From positions 5,692,001-5,756,000 of the forward strand of contig NC_046360.1 of NCBI RefSeq assembly GCF_004027225.2: a DNA stretch of 64,000 bases, read 5' to 3'. This stretch comes from Strigops habroptila. Its lineage: Eukaryota; Chordata; Aves; Psittaciformes; Psittacidae. Each line of letters opens with the position of its first letter. Position 1 is the stretch's first letter. The notes under the pieces were generated by a model, which was not told where the DNA came from, made no database searches, and worked only from the letters and a program-made list of their open reading frames with translations. Positions 41,801-54,500 of the stretch are shown one piece after another. Position numbers and translations under genes: made by a program.

Positions 41801-43097
41801 GGTTAAAAGCATTGTGGTTTTGAGTTTATATATTTTTTTTCTTCAGATTGCTTTCTCATGCAGCTACATTCATTTGCTAGCAGCCATATTTCTCCATTTA
41901 GAGATGGTTGACAGCAGTGTGGATAGAACCAAGATTAGTCTATATCATGGATGACTGTTCTTCTTAACTAAACAAACATTGTCATTTTTCTTCCCTACAA
42001 ATACCATGAGGTAGACTCAATAATAGAAGAGACTGTGTGTCTATAAGCAAGTGCCTAAACAAAAGGAAAGCCAAAGACCAAGAGAAGAAATGGGCAGAAA
42101 AATCAAACCCCTGCAATTAGACAGCTCAATAGCAAAGAAAGTGCATTTGGAAAAGCAAGCATCTTTTTTTTCCCAAAAGCATCCTGTGGGTAGTGCCAGT
42201 AACTAAAGCAATGGCAGGAAAAAGTGGCACATATTTTCCTAGTCAGCTCCCAGCCAATCTGCAGCACTGCAGAAGGCTGATGTTTACAAGTCACGGCATT
42301 TTAAATGGCTTTTGCCAAATGTCCATTAAAGAAATTAAGTAACAAGAGGAAAATGCTAAGTCTGCAGAGCAAGTCAGCAATCATCCAATCCTTTACATAG
42401 AAAAGGCAGAAGGCAAATCAGCACCATTTGAAACTGAGAAAAGAGAATTAATTTTTTTCACAAAGGTGATTACTGAGATTTTGAAAAAGGAAATCAGCAG
42501 CAACCGTGAAGCCAAGAGAGCTGGAACACGTTTTGCAGAGGTGCAGCTTCTGTTTTGTTTAAAACCCAGCTCATGCTGGTGCTGGAAGAAAGAAACAAGT
42601 TTTATGGCACTTAAGTTCCTCTTCAAAGAGGAAACCCAGAGATACTGAAATTATTTAAGTTAATTGACATTATATAGACCTTGTTTGAGGCTAGAAAGCT
42701 AACATTAGGTAAATATGCATGACTAAGACTGGTAGGTGCCCTGATAAAATGCTATGGTGTATAAAGAGTGAAGTAATAAGCATTAAAGAGACTGTATTAT
42801 TGAAAAATTCTGAAGGCTCTCCTAAAGATGTTACTAGGCATTAAATCAATCATCACTAAAAAGATTAGAAAAAATGCATCCCAGAAACTGGTTTCTAAAC
42901 CCTAATTGGTTTTGGCTTTTGTTTTTAAAGAAAAAAAATAAAGTGGATAGTATAGGGAAAAGGATCTTCTTTCTCCAGTCTTTCAATCGGTGTCAGACGC
43001 TGAGTAGTGCTAAATAGGCTACATAAAAAAAAAAATAGACTCAAATCCAAGGAAGCATTCTTCCACGACCCACTTTTTCAGCCCTGTCAGCACTTAC
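38854..43097 (-). other. RIMBP2: Probable first intron of long RIMBP2
   Basis: No exon was found. It contains the aactatttatcttaat repeats. Its status as intron depends on the candidate first exon at 43.1 kb. Confidence 0.4.
41147..41202. repeat. Short tandem-like repeats of aactatttatcttaat
   Basis: Two exact 16-base copies start at 41,147 and 41,176. An 11-base partial copy (aactatttatc) directly follows the second at 41,192. The array is AT-rich and lies upstream of the RIMBP2 38.7 kb exon. Confidence 0.8.
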
Positions 43098-43215
43098 ACG
43101 CATTTTCCACAGGGTGGCGGATTCCGGATCGAACATTAACCCGGCAAGAGCCCCTCACCCTAACAGGCTGGGACAGCTGACTTGGTTTTCCTGCAATTTC
43201 CATTTCTCTTCCTTT
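43098..43215 (-). CDS. RIMBP2: Candidate first coding exon of long RIMBP2
   Basis: A CpG-rich minus-strand block ends in a perfect donor core, GTAAGT (43,092-43,097). Just before it an open frame reads MFDPESATLWKMR and finishes in phase 0, exactly what the 38,737-38,853 exon needs. The second ATG (43,101-43,103) has A at -3 and would leave only Met-Arg in this exon; the first ATG (43,131-43,133) has a weaker context. The exon's 5' end is unknown and the end given is a guess. It could instead be non-coding. Confidence 0.35.
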
Positions 43216-43741
43216 CCTGCTTTATTACACTATCGACCACCTAAATAAGAGACTACGGTACTCCTGTACTGAGTGAAAGAGACATCAGTGTTGTGAACTT
43301 GATAGTCTTTGTAAAACCATGTTCTAATGATCATAGTTTATAACTAAACGTACAATGCTATTTCAGTTAGAACAAGAGGATTGGACTGCTAACTCCCACT
43401 GGCTTCTTTGTGAAGTAAAACTACGTCAGCCAAAGTTGTCATCCTGCAGATGCATCTTCACATGGTACCTTCAGCAGGCAGCACTTCACGGCTTGAAATG
43501 TAACACACCAGGACAACTAACCTCTTTTTTTATCCCTTGTGTCTAATCACAAAACCAGTGCTTCAGTCTGAGAGCTTGAGCTTTGCTTAAATGTACAGCA
43601 ACAATCAACTGAATGTGTAAGCAAGTCAGACTACCACTCTAATAAAGATACATGTACCACAAACTTATATTCAAATTGGTTTACATTTTTATTCACCTGT
43701 GTGCAAATTGGTCCAAAGGCCAAGGGAGTCTTGTAAGCTGA

Positions 43742-43860
43742 ATTGGACACCCATGTACAAGCTCTGTGCTCTGCCACACAGATCCTGTGAGATCCTGGAC
43801 AAGTCATTTCAGGCACTTGGAGAAACTAGGACTTAATCTTCTAATGCTACATATAAGTAG
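43742..43860 (+). repeat. MIR-like relic, strongly decayed
   Basis: The string gtgctctgccacacagatcc, then gagatcctggacaagtcatt and caggcacttggagaaact, follows the MIR order of ctctgccact..gtgaccttgggcaagttac..ctgtgcctcag. The aaatggggataat block is no longer recognisable, so confidence is lower than for the other two copies. Confidence 0.5.
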
Positions 43861-44343
43861 AACAGCTCTGTAATAGTTCTGATGAGTATTTCATTCTACA
43901 GTGACCTACAAATGGGAGCCAAGTAGAGCCTGGAAAAGGCTTTAAAATAGTTGCAATCTCCTCACTTCTACTTAGCAACATCTGCCTGGACCAAGACATA
44001 CTTCAGGTAGTATGAAACTACTCACAGTGAAGAAACCATTGTCTGTTTTTCTCTGTTGTGAAATATCATTACCACCCCCTGCTCCTTGTCTAAAGTTCAT
44101 ATATTTTATGTTTAGTCTAGAGTGTACCCTGCAAAATAACCATTTACATCCCTCAGATAACTGAAATCTGTTCCACAAACAGGCCAAGGAAAAAATTCTT
44201 CTCAAGGCCAGATTTTATTCATATAAATTCTTAGACTAGCAAATATTTTGTTTGATAAGACTTCCTGTAAAAACCAATTCCATTAATCCCTAGAACATTA
44301 AGAAACAGTGTTCTACTGTATGAACAGTCATGACAGGTTTGAG

Positions 44344-44375
44344 GTTTAAAAAAAACCAAAAAAAAAAAAAAAAAA
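44344..44375. repeat. Poly(A)-rich tract
   Basis: An A tract interrupted by cc (aaaaaaaacc then 18 A) sits shortly before the CR1 fragment. No link between the two is shown. Confidence 0.85.
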
Positions 44376-44467
44376 TTCATGCTTATATTTAAAAGATTCT
44401 GCCTACCACAATCAAAGGTGTTTCATTCTGTGGTGTAGAACAGGATGAGAATCTGTTCTGATCTCAC

Positions 44468-44532
44468 GCTGACACTGCTTTTGCACTAGGTGACCTGCAG
44501 AGATCACTTCCAGCCTAAGTAATTCTCTGATA
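44468..44532 (+). repeat. CR1 LINE 3'-end fragment
   Basis: The sequence ctaggtgacctgcagagatc, then acttccagcctaagtaattctctga, matches the conserved CR1 3' end (ctagatgacctccagaggtcccttccaacctaa..attctatga). Only the last about 65 bases are clear; sequence upstream to about 44,380 may belong to it. It lies in the gap between RIMBP2 and STX2. CR1 is the dominant LINE of birds and other sauropsids. Confidence 0.7.
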
Positions 44533-45989
44533 CAGAGATGCTCACCATAGGCTCATGTCACAATTCAGAAAGGAGGAAGCTTGGAAAAAAAACCCCAAAG
44601 ACTTCTTTACAGCAGTGTTATTACACAGACAGTAGTTCTTGTATGCCTTCTCACCTATGAGCCTTCACATCTCATTTCAGATATAATTCCCTTAACTCTT
44701 ACCCAGTGCAAGGAACACTGATGAAAATTACACAGGAGCAGACTCAAAAAGGTAAAATCCTGGTAACTACAGAAAGTTAACAGTTCTGTGCAATAATACC
44801 AAATAACCTTGTCAAATATGCATGGCAGGTGCCTCTCCATTTTCTGAAGATTACATAAAAAGACTATAAAGTGAGCTGTTACATAAACGGCACCTCTGTT
44901 GAGCCCCTATCCATCCTGTCATACTCTGTAAGCTGAGTTGCACTCTGTTAGCATAATGTTGTCCAGTTCAGTTTACTGTTAACTGACAGTAACTGGCACG
45001 GGCTGACCCATGTTCTCTCTAAAGTATGGATAGAGGAACTAAACCTTTGTATGCAAAATAATCCTTGTTTTCTTCGCAGCCACGAAGTCTGCTGTACAGT
45101 AGCTATTTGCATCAGAACTTAGACATTCTCTAAGAACTATTCTTTAACATAAAAATTCTCCTTTCCCCCGATTTGCAGTAAAATGGATTCAAACGCAGAC
45201 AATAAAATCAATCATTCTTTACAACACGTAAATACAATTATTTTGTAATTACTTACCATTTCCATGTATTTCCCTTTGTAAAAACCTTTATTCCGGAAGT
45301 TCTTTTGTTCTTCAGAACCTGCTACAAGTGCTTACCAAATGCTCTTTTTATTCCAAAATGCTCATCTCCAAGTGCTTCACTACTGGCAGAAGGACTCTGT
45401 GTGTTGGAGAGAGGCAGCTAAAGAGGCTGCAACTGGCACTATGTAGCTGAGCAGCCAATTGCTTACTGTACATGACAGAAAAGACTGAGCTGATTCACAG
45501 GTGCAAAGGCTGACCCACTTGGGGAAGAATGCCACGGTTATTTTCAGAAGTTGCATACAAGCCACATTAACGCATCAAATCAAATTTAACATTGGGTAAC
45601 CTAAGTCTGTAAACCCCCTTTCACACCCTCCACTGCTCCCCCTCCAAACCCAACAAAACAAAACCCACATCCAAACTGTTCTCTCCAAACTACATGAAGC
45701 ACAACTGTCTGAAAGGGTGTGGGTTGTTTTAAAATAATATCCTTATGCAGAAAAACATCCTTCCTCCTAGGCAGCACTTCCCTCATTTCCCTTTGTCTTC
45801 TAAATTTTATTTATCAGGCTTGCATTCATCAAAACTATGCTTAACAAATCCTCCGTTGCCTAGAAATGTCTTTTCTGTGTTTTACACTACAGAGCAAAGA
45901 GAAGCAGAATGAAGACAGATTAATTTTGAAACAGCTCTAGTTCATTCTGTTGGATTCATTTATGTTCAGATTTGGTGCTATTTCCACAG

Positions 45990-46137
45990 GTACTTGGGTA
46001 ACAGCACTCAATGCCAGCAAAAAGCTTTCAGAGGGGCACTCCAGGTTCAAACACGAGCACAGTGGAATGACTCCAGTTACCACCTGGACACCAGAACCCT
46101 CAATCCATTCCAGAAATTCTAGTTCTGGGGTGGGCAG
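45990..46137 (+). other. Exon-like block in the RIMBP2-STX2 gap, status unknown
   Basis: On the plus strand, 148 nt lie between a good acceptor (gctatttccacag) and a good donor (GGGCAG|GTAAGA). They are open in the frame reading GTWVTALNASKKLSEGHSRF and on to SRNSSSGVG. The opposite strand is also open across the block and has its own strong acceptor (ttacctgcccaccccag). I recognise no protein on either strand. It could be a lncRNA exon, a transposon relic or chance. Confidence 0.3.
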
Positions 46138-46439
46138 GTAAGAGGAAGCTATTTTTTGAAGGATTTTTTGAGAATACATGAATAGTTTCATTCAAATAAA
46201 TAATTTCCATATTTTTCAAGTTCAATATTAAGCAAAATTCCATGGGTATATTAAAAAATTATAAATCCCACTAATGTCTTCATATTCATCTCTACACCAT
46301 AGTTGGTAAAAAGGTTCAGGAATCCAAGACCTAGGTATCAATTGCTTGACATATGTCTTCACAAAAACATACCAGCCTTATTCAAACACATACTGGAAAT
46401 ACTCAAAGGTCACAATAACATCACGAATAGAAAAACAGC

Positions 46440-48469
46440 CACAAGATACTTGCTTAGATAAATTTATTAGTGCATAGGTTAGAGATTTACTCCCCTCCAA
46501 TATTAACAAAGAGGTTCATGTGAAAAAAACAAGTTTTCTTTTAAAACAAACTCATTGAGGCAGCTGTATAACAAAAAGTAAAAGCTATGGAGTAGCCTAT
46601 TCAAATTTCTGGTCTTGATGGGCAAATTGTTGCATTATAAATAAAAAACTCAACATGATGGGATTTTGAGGGTCATTTTAGGTGATCAGCTGTTAAACAG
46701 CAGAACCAGTTTCTTTTCCCCCTAATTTGTGTATCTGTATAAATAATATTTACTGATAAAAATCTAGAAAACTATAGAATAAAAAATATATTTTACCTAG
46801 ACTGAGCACTAAGGCAACCAATCTTTCCTTACTTTGCATGTAAACTTCCAGAACACTCACCCATGTTTGTGAGGACTTAGAGGTAAAGAAATTTGTTCAT
46901 TAATGAAGCCACAATTTTTCAAGCGACTTTGTTATGGCGAACTTGCAAAAAGACCAATAATAATCATTTTTTTCTTTTTAAACATGTTGACATCTGAACA
47001 GCTCCAGCACATTCACAGTGTATTTGGACAGCAAAGCAGGAATAGTCATACATACAATATTAATTGTAAACTTTGCTGAATTTAATCAAGTCCACAGAGT
47101 GACTTACAGTTTATTGAGTAGCTTCCACCTTAGATACCTTCAACAAAACATGAGTTTAAGGATTCTAACCTTTTAGGACAGAGTTATTGCAGTTAACATT
47201 ATAATCGAGTATTTGAAACATTGACAAGTGTAGTTTTAGACCATGTTTAAAAGGCACACATTATACTTGCCTCTAATTCTCTTACAGTGTAAATATATCT
47301 ACATATCTACATGGATATGCTTAAACAATGAGAAGTCAAAAATTCAAGTTACAAATATTTTACACACAAAATACAAAAATAACCTGTAACATTAAATGCA
47401 GTTATTTAGTTACATTTGAAATCTTTCAAGCCTTTAAGTGTTGCAAACTAGCAGTACAACAGCTGTGTATACACTAAAACACTTCATACATGTTAAGACT
47501 AATTTCATAACAGATCAGTGTCTTAGTTTTTATCACGTTTCAGACTTTTCTGAAGGAGTTTATCCCTATGTGCTATATTCACACATCAACATTAGCAAGC
47601 TTCTGAATAAGAAATGGTGACTTGGCTTTATAGAGAAGATATGATTTTTGTCACACTAACGGTCAGGCTAAACTGATCCATCAGTTTCCTTTGAACAAGG
47701 GTTATTTGTAAAATTATCTGCTCAGGTTCAAATCTGATGTGCTTCATTACTGCATTCTTATACCAGAAATGTTGCAACTAACTTTTTATTACAAAGGCAA
47801 GGAAATACTTAAAGCAATTAAAGCCACATTGAAAGAAAAAACAAAAAGCCTTGGAAATGTAAGAAAAAGCTTTTTTTTTTCCTTCTCAAGTGGACTGCAG
47901 TCGGCAGACAGTTAAATAAGGAGTCTTCTCAGGATAAAATACTTTAGCGCTTGTTGCAGAAGGAAAATTTAAGTATAAAGCTTAGATAGGTTAAGGTGAC
48001 TAAATAATTACACTTACAGACAAGGCTACATCTCATAAAAATGTTCACATGAGTGCTAACAAAAGCAGCACAGGTAAGGTACTACATTGCATGATTAGAA
48101 TCAGATTAGCAACAGGAATAAGCTCCAAACAGTCAAAACTCAAAAGTCTCTCAACTCCCTATTTAAACTGTTTGTAACACTGAGATATGAAAAAAAAAAA
48201 AAAATTGTAAGTTACTTTAGTTTGAAACAATTAAGAGCAAGTTTCAGCCTTACAAATGCAGAGTTTATGATGCAAATCCATCCATATCCTAATACATTCT
48301 CATCTTCATTTATAAGTAAACATTAAGAGTGATTTTGTTTAGATTTTTAACCATTAGTGGTAGGTCATCATCATGGAACAGTGTAAGGCATCACTTATTA
48401 AAAAAATTTGGTTTTACTGAAGATGTATTTTGGAGTTTCTGAAGGTTCATAACTCTTGGAATGTGCTTG
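46440..48469 (-). other. STX2: STX2 3'UTR (exon B form), inferred
   Basis: About 2 kb after the exon B stop codon hold no coding potential. A minus-strand AATAAA lies at 46,463-46,468 and a nearer one at 47,785-47,790. The 3'UTR end is inferred from these signals only; cleavage would fall 10-30 bases beyond. Tracts of A and T are common here, including about 15 A at 48,190-48,204. Confidence 0.5.
46463..46468 (-). terminator. STX2: Candidate distal poly(A) signal of STX2
   Basis: The canonical AATAAA hexamer on the minus strand (tttatt on plus) lies about 2 kb beyond the exon B stop. It is the farthest convincing signal before the intergenic gap. A closer copy at 47,785-47,790 could give a shorter 3'UTR. 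Confidence 0.4.
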
Positions 48470-48547
48470 CTAGGATAGTGTTGTTGCTAGGACAATCCCA
48501 AGTATCAGAAGCAATATAGTGACACAGATAATTATGAACATCAATTT
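48470..48547 (-). CDS. STX2: STX2 alternative last exon B (membrane anchor ...LATTLS)
   Basis: This exon is 78 nt including the TAG at 48,470-48,472, with acceptor cttttgcag. It encodes 25 residues, [20 protein letters not shown] then ATTLS, a strongly hydrophobic tail anchor. It corresponds to the human STX2 isoform ending ILATTLS. It joins exon 9 in phase 0 exactly as exon A does, and splicing to it skips exon A. The long 3'UTR that follows belongs to this form. Confidence 0.93.
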   Translation of the reverse strand, partial: KLMFIIICVTILLLILGIVLATTLS

Positions 48548-51500
48548 CTGCAAAAGAAAAAGAAAAGTTGAGATTGAAATACCCTGTCAGGTAGGGAACT
48601 GTTCAAATACATGTACGGCCACAGAAAACCAGTAATACTGATACCTCATCCAAGTGCTTTGGTTTTCTTTCTAGAAAAACTAAGATAAATGCTTACTGCA
48701 TTTATTCTTTCCTAACATACATGTAATCATAGTTACAAGATGGAGCTATGTGTGAAACATTTCTGTGTTTTGCTTCACAGTATAATTGTTATTACTCACA
48801 GTCAACTTTTGTAAATATCAGTGCATACAGAAACAGATGCAGTAGCGAACATTTTCGTATAAGGGTCATGTCTAAGTACAGTAACATTGCTTACTGCCAC
48901 CCTCTTTGGACAAATATTTGTAGCCTGCTCCAATCTTTAGATGGCATGCTTAATGGAATTCATAGAACTCGGTAAACATGAGTAAAAACACTGTGTAGGT
49001 AATAGCTCAGAAGAGCTGCAAGGGAAAAACAATTGATAGGTTCTATGTACATGCATGAAAGTCTGACATTAGGTCAGGTGTTTCTGACTCTAAGCAATGA
49101 TACAGTAAAACTGTTATCTGCCCATAAACCAAAGCTAAGAAGAAACTGTAAGAACAAAAGTAAAAGCCTTGATATTAAAAGAGTGTTAGTACAGAAAACT
49201 GAGGTCCTGATTAGCTGTTTGGAATGACTCTCTGTTCGTAGTTCTTCATGCATAGTTTGAAGATCCTACATGCAGAAGTTGACTTTCTATTGGACTCAGA
49301 AGGAGTTAAGTAGCCTGGTTAGGTGTTATCTTGACAAGAAATGGTAGCTTAGTATATCAAGAATCTGAAGATTGAACAAATTCTCAAATTTATGTCCTAA
49401 AATTCCAGTTGGAATCTTTGCAGACTTCCTTTTACAAATACATTGTTATTTCCCACTGCTTCATTTAGTCTGGTATTAATAAATAGTTTCAAAGTAAGAA
49501 ATTGTAGGATGTTCTGCAAGGCATATAGCAAACTTCATGGTTGTAGACCATGTAAAGTATCTACTTTAATGATAGCTCTGCCTAAAACCATGTAACACCC
49601 CATCTGATAAAGTTCCAAGTGTAACTGGTTTTCCGTATATTAGTGCAGATTATTTGCTGATGTGAAGTTTCAGTATAAAAATAAATGTCAAAGGGCTGCA
49701 AGACAATAACTGCATTTTTTGGTCTCATTTCCTTCTGTGTTTAATATAGTAGTGATTGCATTCTGTGCATGTAGCAGCCTACCACTAGGTGTCAGCTTCA
49801 ATACTGACATGCACAGTGCTGTTACAGTATCCAGAGATGGACAAGATTTCTCAGTGCATCTCAAGCCTACCCCCCAGTGCTAACTGTACAGATATTAAGG
49901 GTTAGTAGAACAATACAAGCTACCAGGCCAAAACAAGAGCAGAATTAGCTGATTAGTTACTTACTGCCACTGTGGCAGGAAGTCACACATGCTGAGGTTA
50001 TCCATGCATCACCGAAAACCAACAGACAAACCAATAATTAGAGCAACTACAGCAATCAACACCAATGACACAATGACAATTATCCACATTTTCTGTCAAA
50101 AAAACAAGGTATTTATTATTTTAAGGTTAAGCACATTGCTTTGCATTTATTTTCAATTTTTAAAACAGTCACGTTTTAGGTCCACACTCATTTTTGTTAA
50201 AGCCTGCAGTGTTCTCCACTTGAGATAAATTTACCTGTATACTCTTGCATGCATAAGAATAAAGAGTGTTTACAGGTAAACTACTGTGATTAATACCTCT
50301 ATAGTTGTCAAAGATGAGAAAACCACCATTTACATATACATTAAGTGGGCTCTTTTGACACTTCTTACGTAACTTTTTTATATGTAACGTGTGTTATCTA
50401 CATGTAGATATCTGTCTATCTATAGAAAGATACATTATTCCCTCAAATCCAACTCATCACAAAAAGCCTCACAAAATTGCACAGCATCTCAAAAGGGGAA
50501 ATTATGAAGTCAGAGGAACAATTCATTCACTCTGCAATCATACAGTTACAAAATATAAATTACTCAGTAGTTTGATTTCAGAATACATTATTTGGCTTTC
50601 TGATGGCAAGAAAGATGTTGAAACACAAGTTTCCACACCAATGGCAAATGCCTGAACGCTACTCAACTCAATTCCTCCACAAAACTGAGTGTAGTGGTTT
50701 AATATCACACCCTTTCCAAACGGAAGATCTCCCTTATCTAGTTCTTTTACAAGAGTACAAAAGTAGTTATCTGTAAAAAGAATAATTACAGATGGAACTC
50801 TAAAAAAGCCTGCTTCAGCAAAACCAGTGATTTTATTTTACCTGCTAACATGGCAATTTTATAGCTATAAATCCAGGTAAGTTTACCAGTGATAAAGATC
50901 CAAAAACCTTTAAGCTTATTTAGAGTCTGAATAATTAAAGGTATCACAGTAATGGATAAGAACCACCTGTGAATTTACCTACTAGCACAGTAATTAATTC
51001 TTTTGGGGTTTTTTTACAGTCTGTAATGATAGCTTTTTAAGTAGGAAACATCGCCTTAGCTGTGCATGAGTTGCTTATATGTAAGACAAGTTTCTGTCCC
51101 CTACTGGTAATATCAATTTTTAATAACTATTACAAATCACATGGGAAAGGTTTTGATTTTTTCCTGATGGGGGGAGGGGGGGTGTTGCTTGTAAAATCCT
51201 TTGGTAAATCTTCCTGTCATATACTAATTTATAACTGCATTTTCTAATTTTAAATATAAAGATTACAGAAAAGTAAAATGTGTATTAATTCTACCTTAAA
51301 GGACTGAATACAACAACAGGAAAATCAACTAGAACTTCATACTGCACTAAATTAATACACCGACTAGCACAAGTACAGAAAGATAGCATACCCTTCGTGC
51401 TTTACTTTGATATTTAACTGCCTTTTTTGTCTCTTCTTTTGCATGTTCCACGTAATCTGATGCGTTCATCACATTCTTCTCTATGTTGTTGATCATTTCA

Positions 51501-54500
51501 CCCTTAAAATGAAATTTTGAAGAAAAAAATTTATCAGAATCCATGGATCCTTGTTTAATGAACTGAAGAGAAGGAAGGCTATAGAACATCAATGATTAAA
51601 CAGTGAACAATGTACATATCGGAGCTGATGTTTTTTCTGCTTTGATGTGTAAAGGAAAAAGGGAATGAGAAGCAAGGGCTCAAAGTTCTAACCAAACAAG
51701 GAACATTCATGGGCAGGGCAGGCATATTTCTCCCTTTTGCAGGAACAAATACTGAACACCTGAAAACATACCATGAATGTGAGGTATGTTTTAACAGTCA
51801 AAACTAAAAGTGACATACTAAAGAGATCTGAAATCTCTGGAGTGCCTGGCAGTGGGAAAGGATATTGACTTCTTCCGACACAAGGTTCAACAGTTATCTA
51901 AGAACACACACACATATAATAGCAACGTCAGAAGTTCCATGGAATTGAGGGTTCACCATGTCAATACACAAGAAATTCTAATTAATTAAGATGAATGAGA
52001 TTTGGTAATGAAATGGAGGATTGGTGAAAAATTACAGTAAGTCTATTACCTGTGTTTCTGTCCATCAGAAGAAATAACCAGCAGCAGTAAACAGCAAAGC
52101 ATTAAAAAAATGATGCACAAGTAACTTTTGTTCATTTCTAATTCAATAGAAAACTGCTACCAATTTGCCTTGGCTAGATATTTAACATCAAAGCAACACA
52201 GGACTTAGAGAACAAAACCCAATTAAAAAAAATAAAATAGTCCTTTTCAGGAAAGTTTCTCCCCTGAACGTGACTTTTTCCACTTTCCTGCAGAAGTCAA
52301 AGAACTTGAAGAACAGAAGTTAAAAATAGTTTTGTTAGATAATTGGTATGTAAAGACTATGGATGGAACAAATTTACGTAGATAAGACAAAGCTTATAAA
52401 TGTAAGAAACTACATCAATGACTTTTCAATCCCTTTATATTCACTTTACAACAGTAATCATACCTTTGTATTATGTGCAAGTTGCATACATTCTTGCTAA
52501 TGCACATTTTATTCTATCACGATAGCCCTTTACCATGTCTATGACAATCCTAAACTCCCAAGATACCAGCAAACATTCCAGGAGAGAGTTATTCTTTCTT
52601 AACCATGCATGAAGTGTTCAAGCTTATTGCAATATAAGCATCTTGAAGAAAGTATTAAGTATATCAACTGAAAAGAAAGTCTATGCTTAGTAGACCAAAA
52701 GTATAGCACACGTACACCCAGATTGTGCATTTGTCTAAAAAAACCTTTAGTCATCAACTTTCGTATAGTCTAATCACAGTCAAAAACCACTCTTAAGTCT
52801 GTATTATCTGAATATAAGCAATTGTTCCTGCGTATTTCAAACAGGAAGACTGAGGGGAAGAAAAAAAAAATCCCACTTGCATAAATGTGTTTGAATTGGT
52901 TCATTTACCTGAGTCTCAACAAACATTGCCATGTCCATAAACATTTCATGTAGTTCCCGTATGCTGGATTCCAGTTTCATAATATCCTTGTGACGTGACT
53001 CAATTTCATTCAGAGCTTGCCTAGTGATTTGGGAGTCTGATATAATCTTTAGAAGAACAAAAAAAGATACAGCCATAAATATGTGCTGCCATACTTCTAA
53101 ATAGCAGAAGCAGAATAGAAGAGAGACATAAACTGGACTAGAAATACATACATCTGAAGTGAAAATTGAAGGATTACCGCTCTCTAACATTTCTTCCAGT
53201 TCCTCATCAGTGGTGGTCTTTCCAGCTAGGATAGAAACAACAGTACTTCACATAACATCACTTACTCATTATTGAACATAAAATTTTACCATACCAGAAG
53301 GATGACAATTCAAGCAAAATTCTTGTATTGAGCATTGTTTTCACCCATTTCCAAGTGCCATTTTGCATATGGAAAAAAACCCCAACACAACCCAAACCAG
53401 AAAATATCAAGTAATAGTCAGAAGACAATGCTGAGGAAAAGCTGAAGGCTCTAATTGAGTAACAGTAACATCAACTCAAAATAACCATGTCCTGAAGTAT
53501 TAGGCTCTCTCCCCTTAAACGTACAGGTAAAGAAGAACTTAACTTGCCCAATAAACTTTACTGAAAAGCTGAATTGAGCCATTAGCATAAGAGGCTAATG
53601 ACAAACTTGAGAAGCACAGGACAAGCAAAGTTGTCTTGTAATTTGCCAACTTTCTGTTTATATTTCCTATTTCAGCAATATATGTGCTTGCTTTTACAGG
53701 AGATAATCAAAAAGGCTAATTTTAGGTACAATGTTACGGATATTTTAGACACCTTCTAAGGTAGATGCTGTAGTTCACAGTAGAGTCAAGTACCTTTCTG
53801 AATACTCCTCATAGTAATCAATGATGAAATCAGTCAGATGTGAGTCAGTCAACAAATGATTAGTGTAAATTAACAGCAGCACTGATTTTATGCCAGCTGA
53901 ATTTAACAAATGTTCTTATTGACAAAAATATCATAGGATAAAAAGAGATGTCCTGTTCAGCATGTTAATTTTAGAATGACTTTTACTAATACTTGCTATT
54001 TTCAGAACACAGCTTTTCTTAATGTTTCACTTAAAGTTGCAGCATCGGAAATAAATGAAACAAAGGGAAAAGATAGTTTCTTTAATAATTTTCAACAAAA
54101 AAAATTTAGTGAGTTTAACCTTATTTTCTTTACACCTGCTCTGAATAGTAACACCAAAGAGTTTATGCCACATGATAGTTTTCTCTCACATGCTTCAAGA
54201 CAACATGCGAGATCCATGATGTTTTGTACCATTTTTAAGTAGCAAGAAACACGGGAGTTATTAACAACACAATTTACTTTTTAAACCATGTATTCAGGTT
54301 ACTTACTTATCTCCAATTGTCTCTGTATCCGACCTTTGCTGCGTTCTCGGAAGAGGGTTTGCGTCTCATTGTATTCCGTCATAACCTCCACAAACTTGTG
54401 AGCCAATACAGAGTGCTGGTTTATGAGGATATGAAAGTGTGGAACAAACCAATGATTTTTTTGATACAGCACAGTACTGCACAGCAGCTGAAAGCAGTAC

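Larger units (their letters stand above)
43216..46439. other. Gap between RIMBP2 and STX2
   Basis: Contains a decayed MIR (43.74 kb), a CR1 tail (44.47 kb), a C-rich stretch at 45,615-45,650 and the exon-like block at 45,990. No other gene is supported. Confidence 0.55.
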
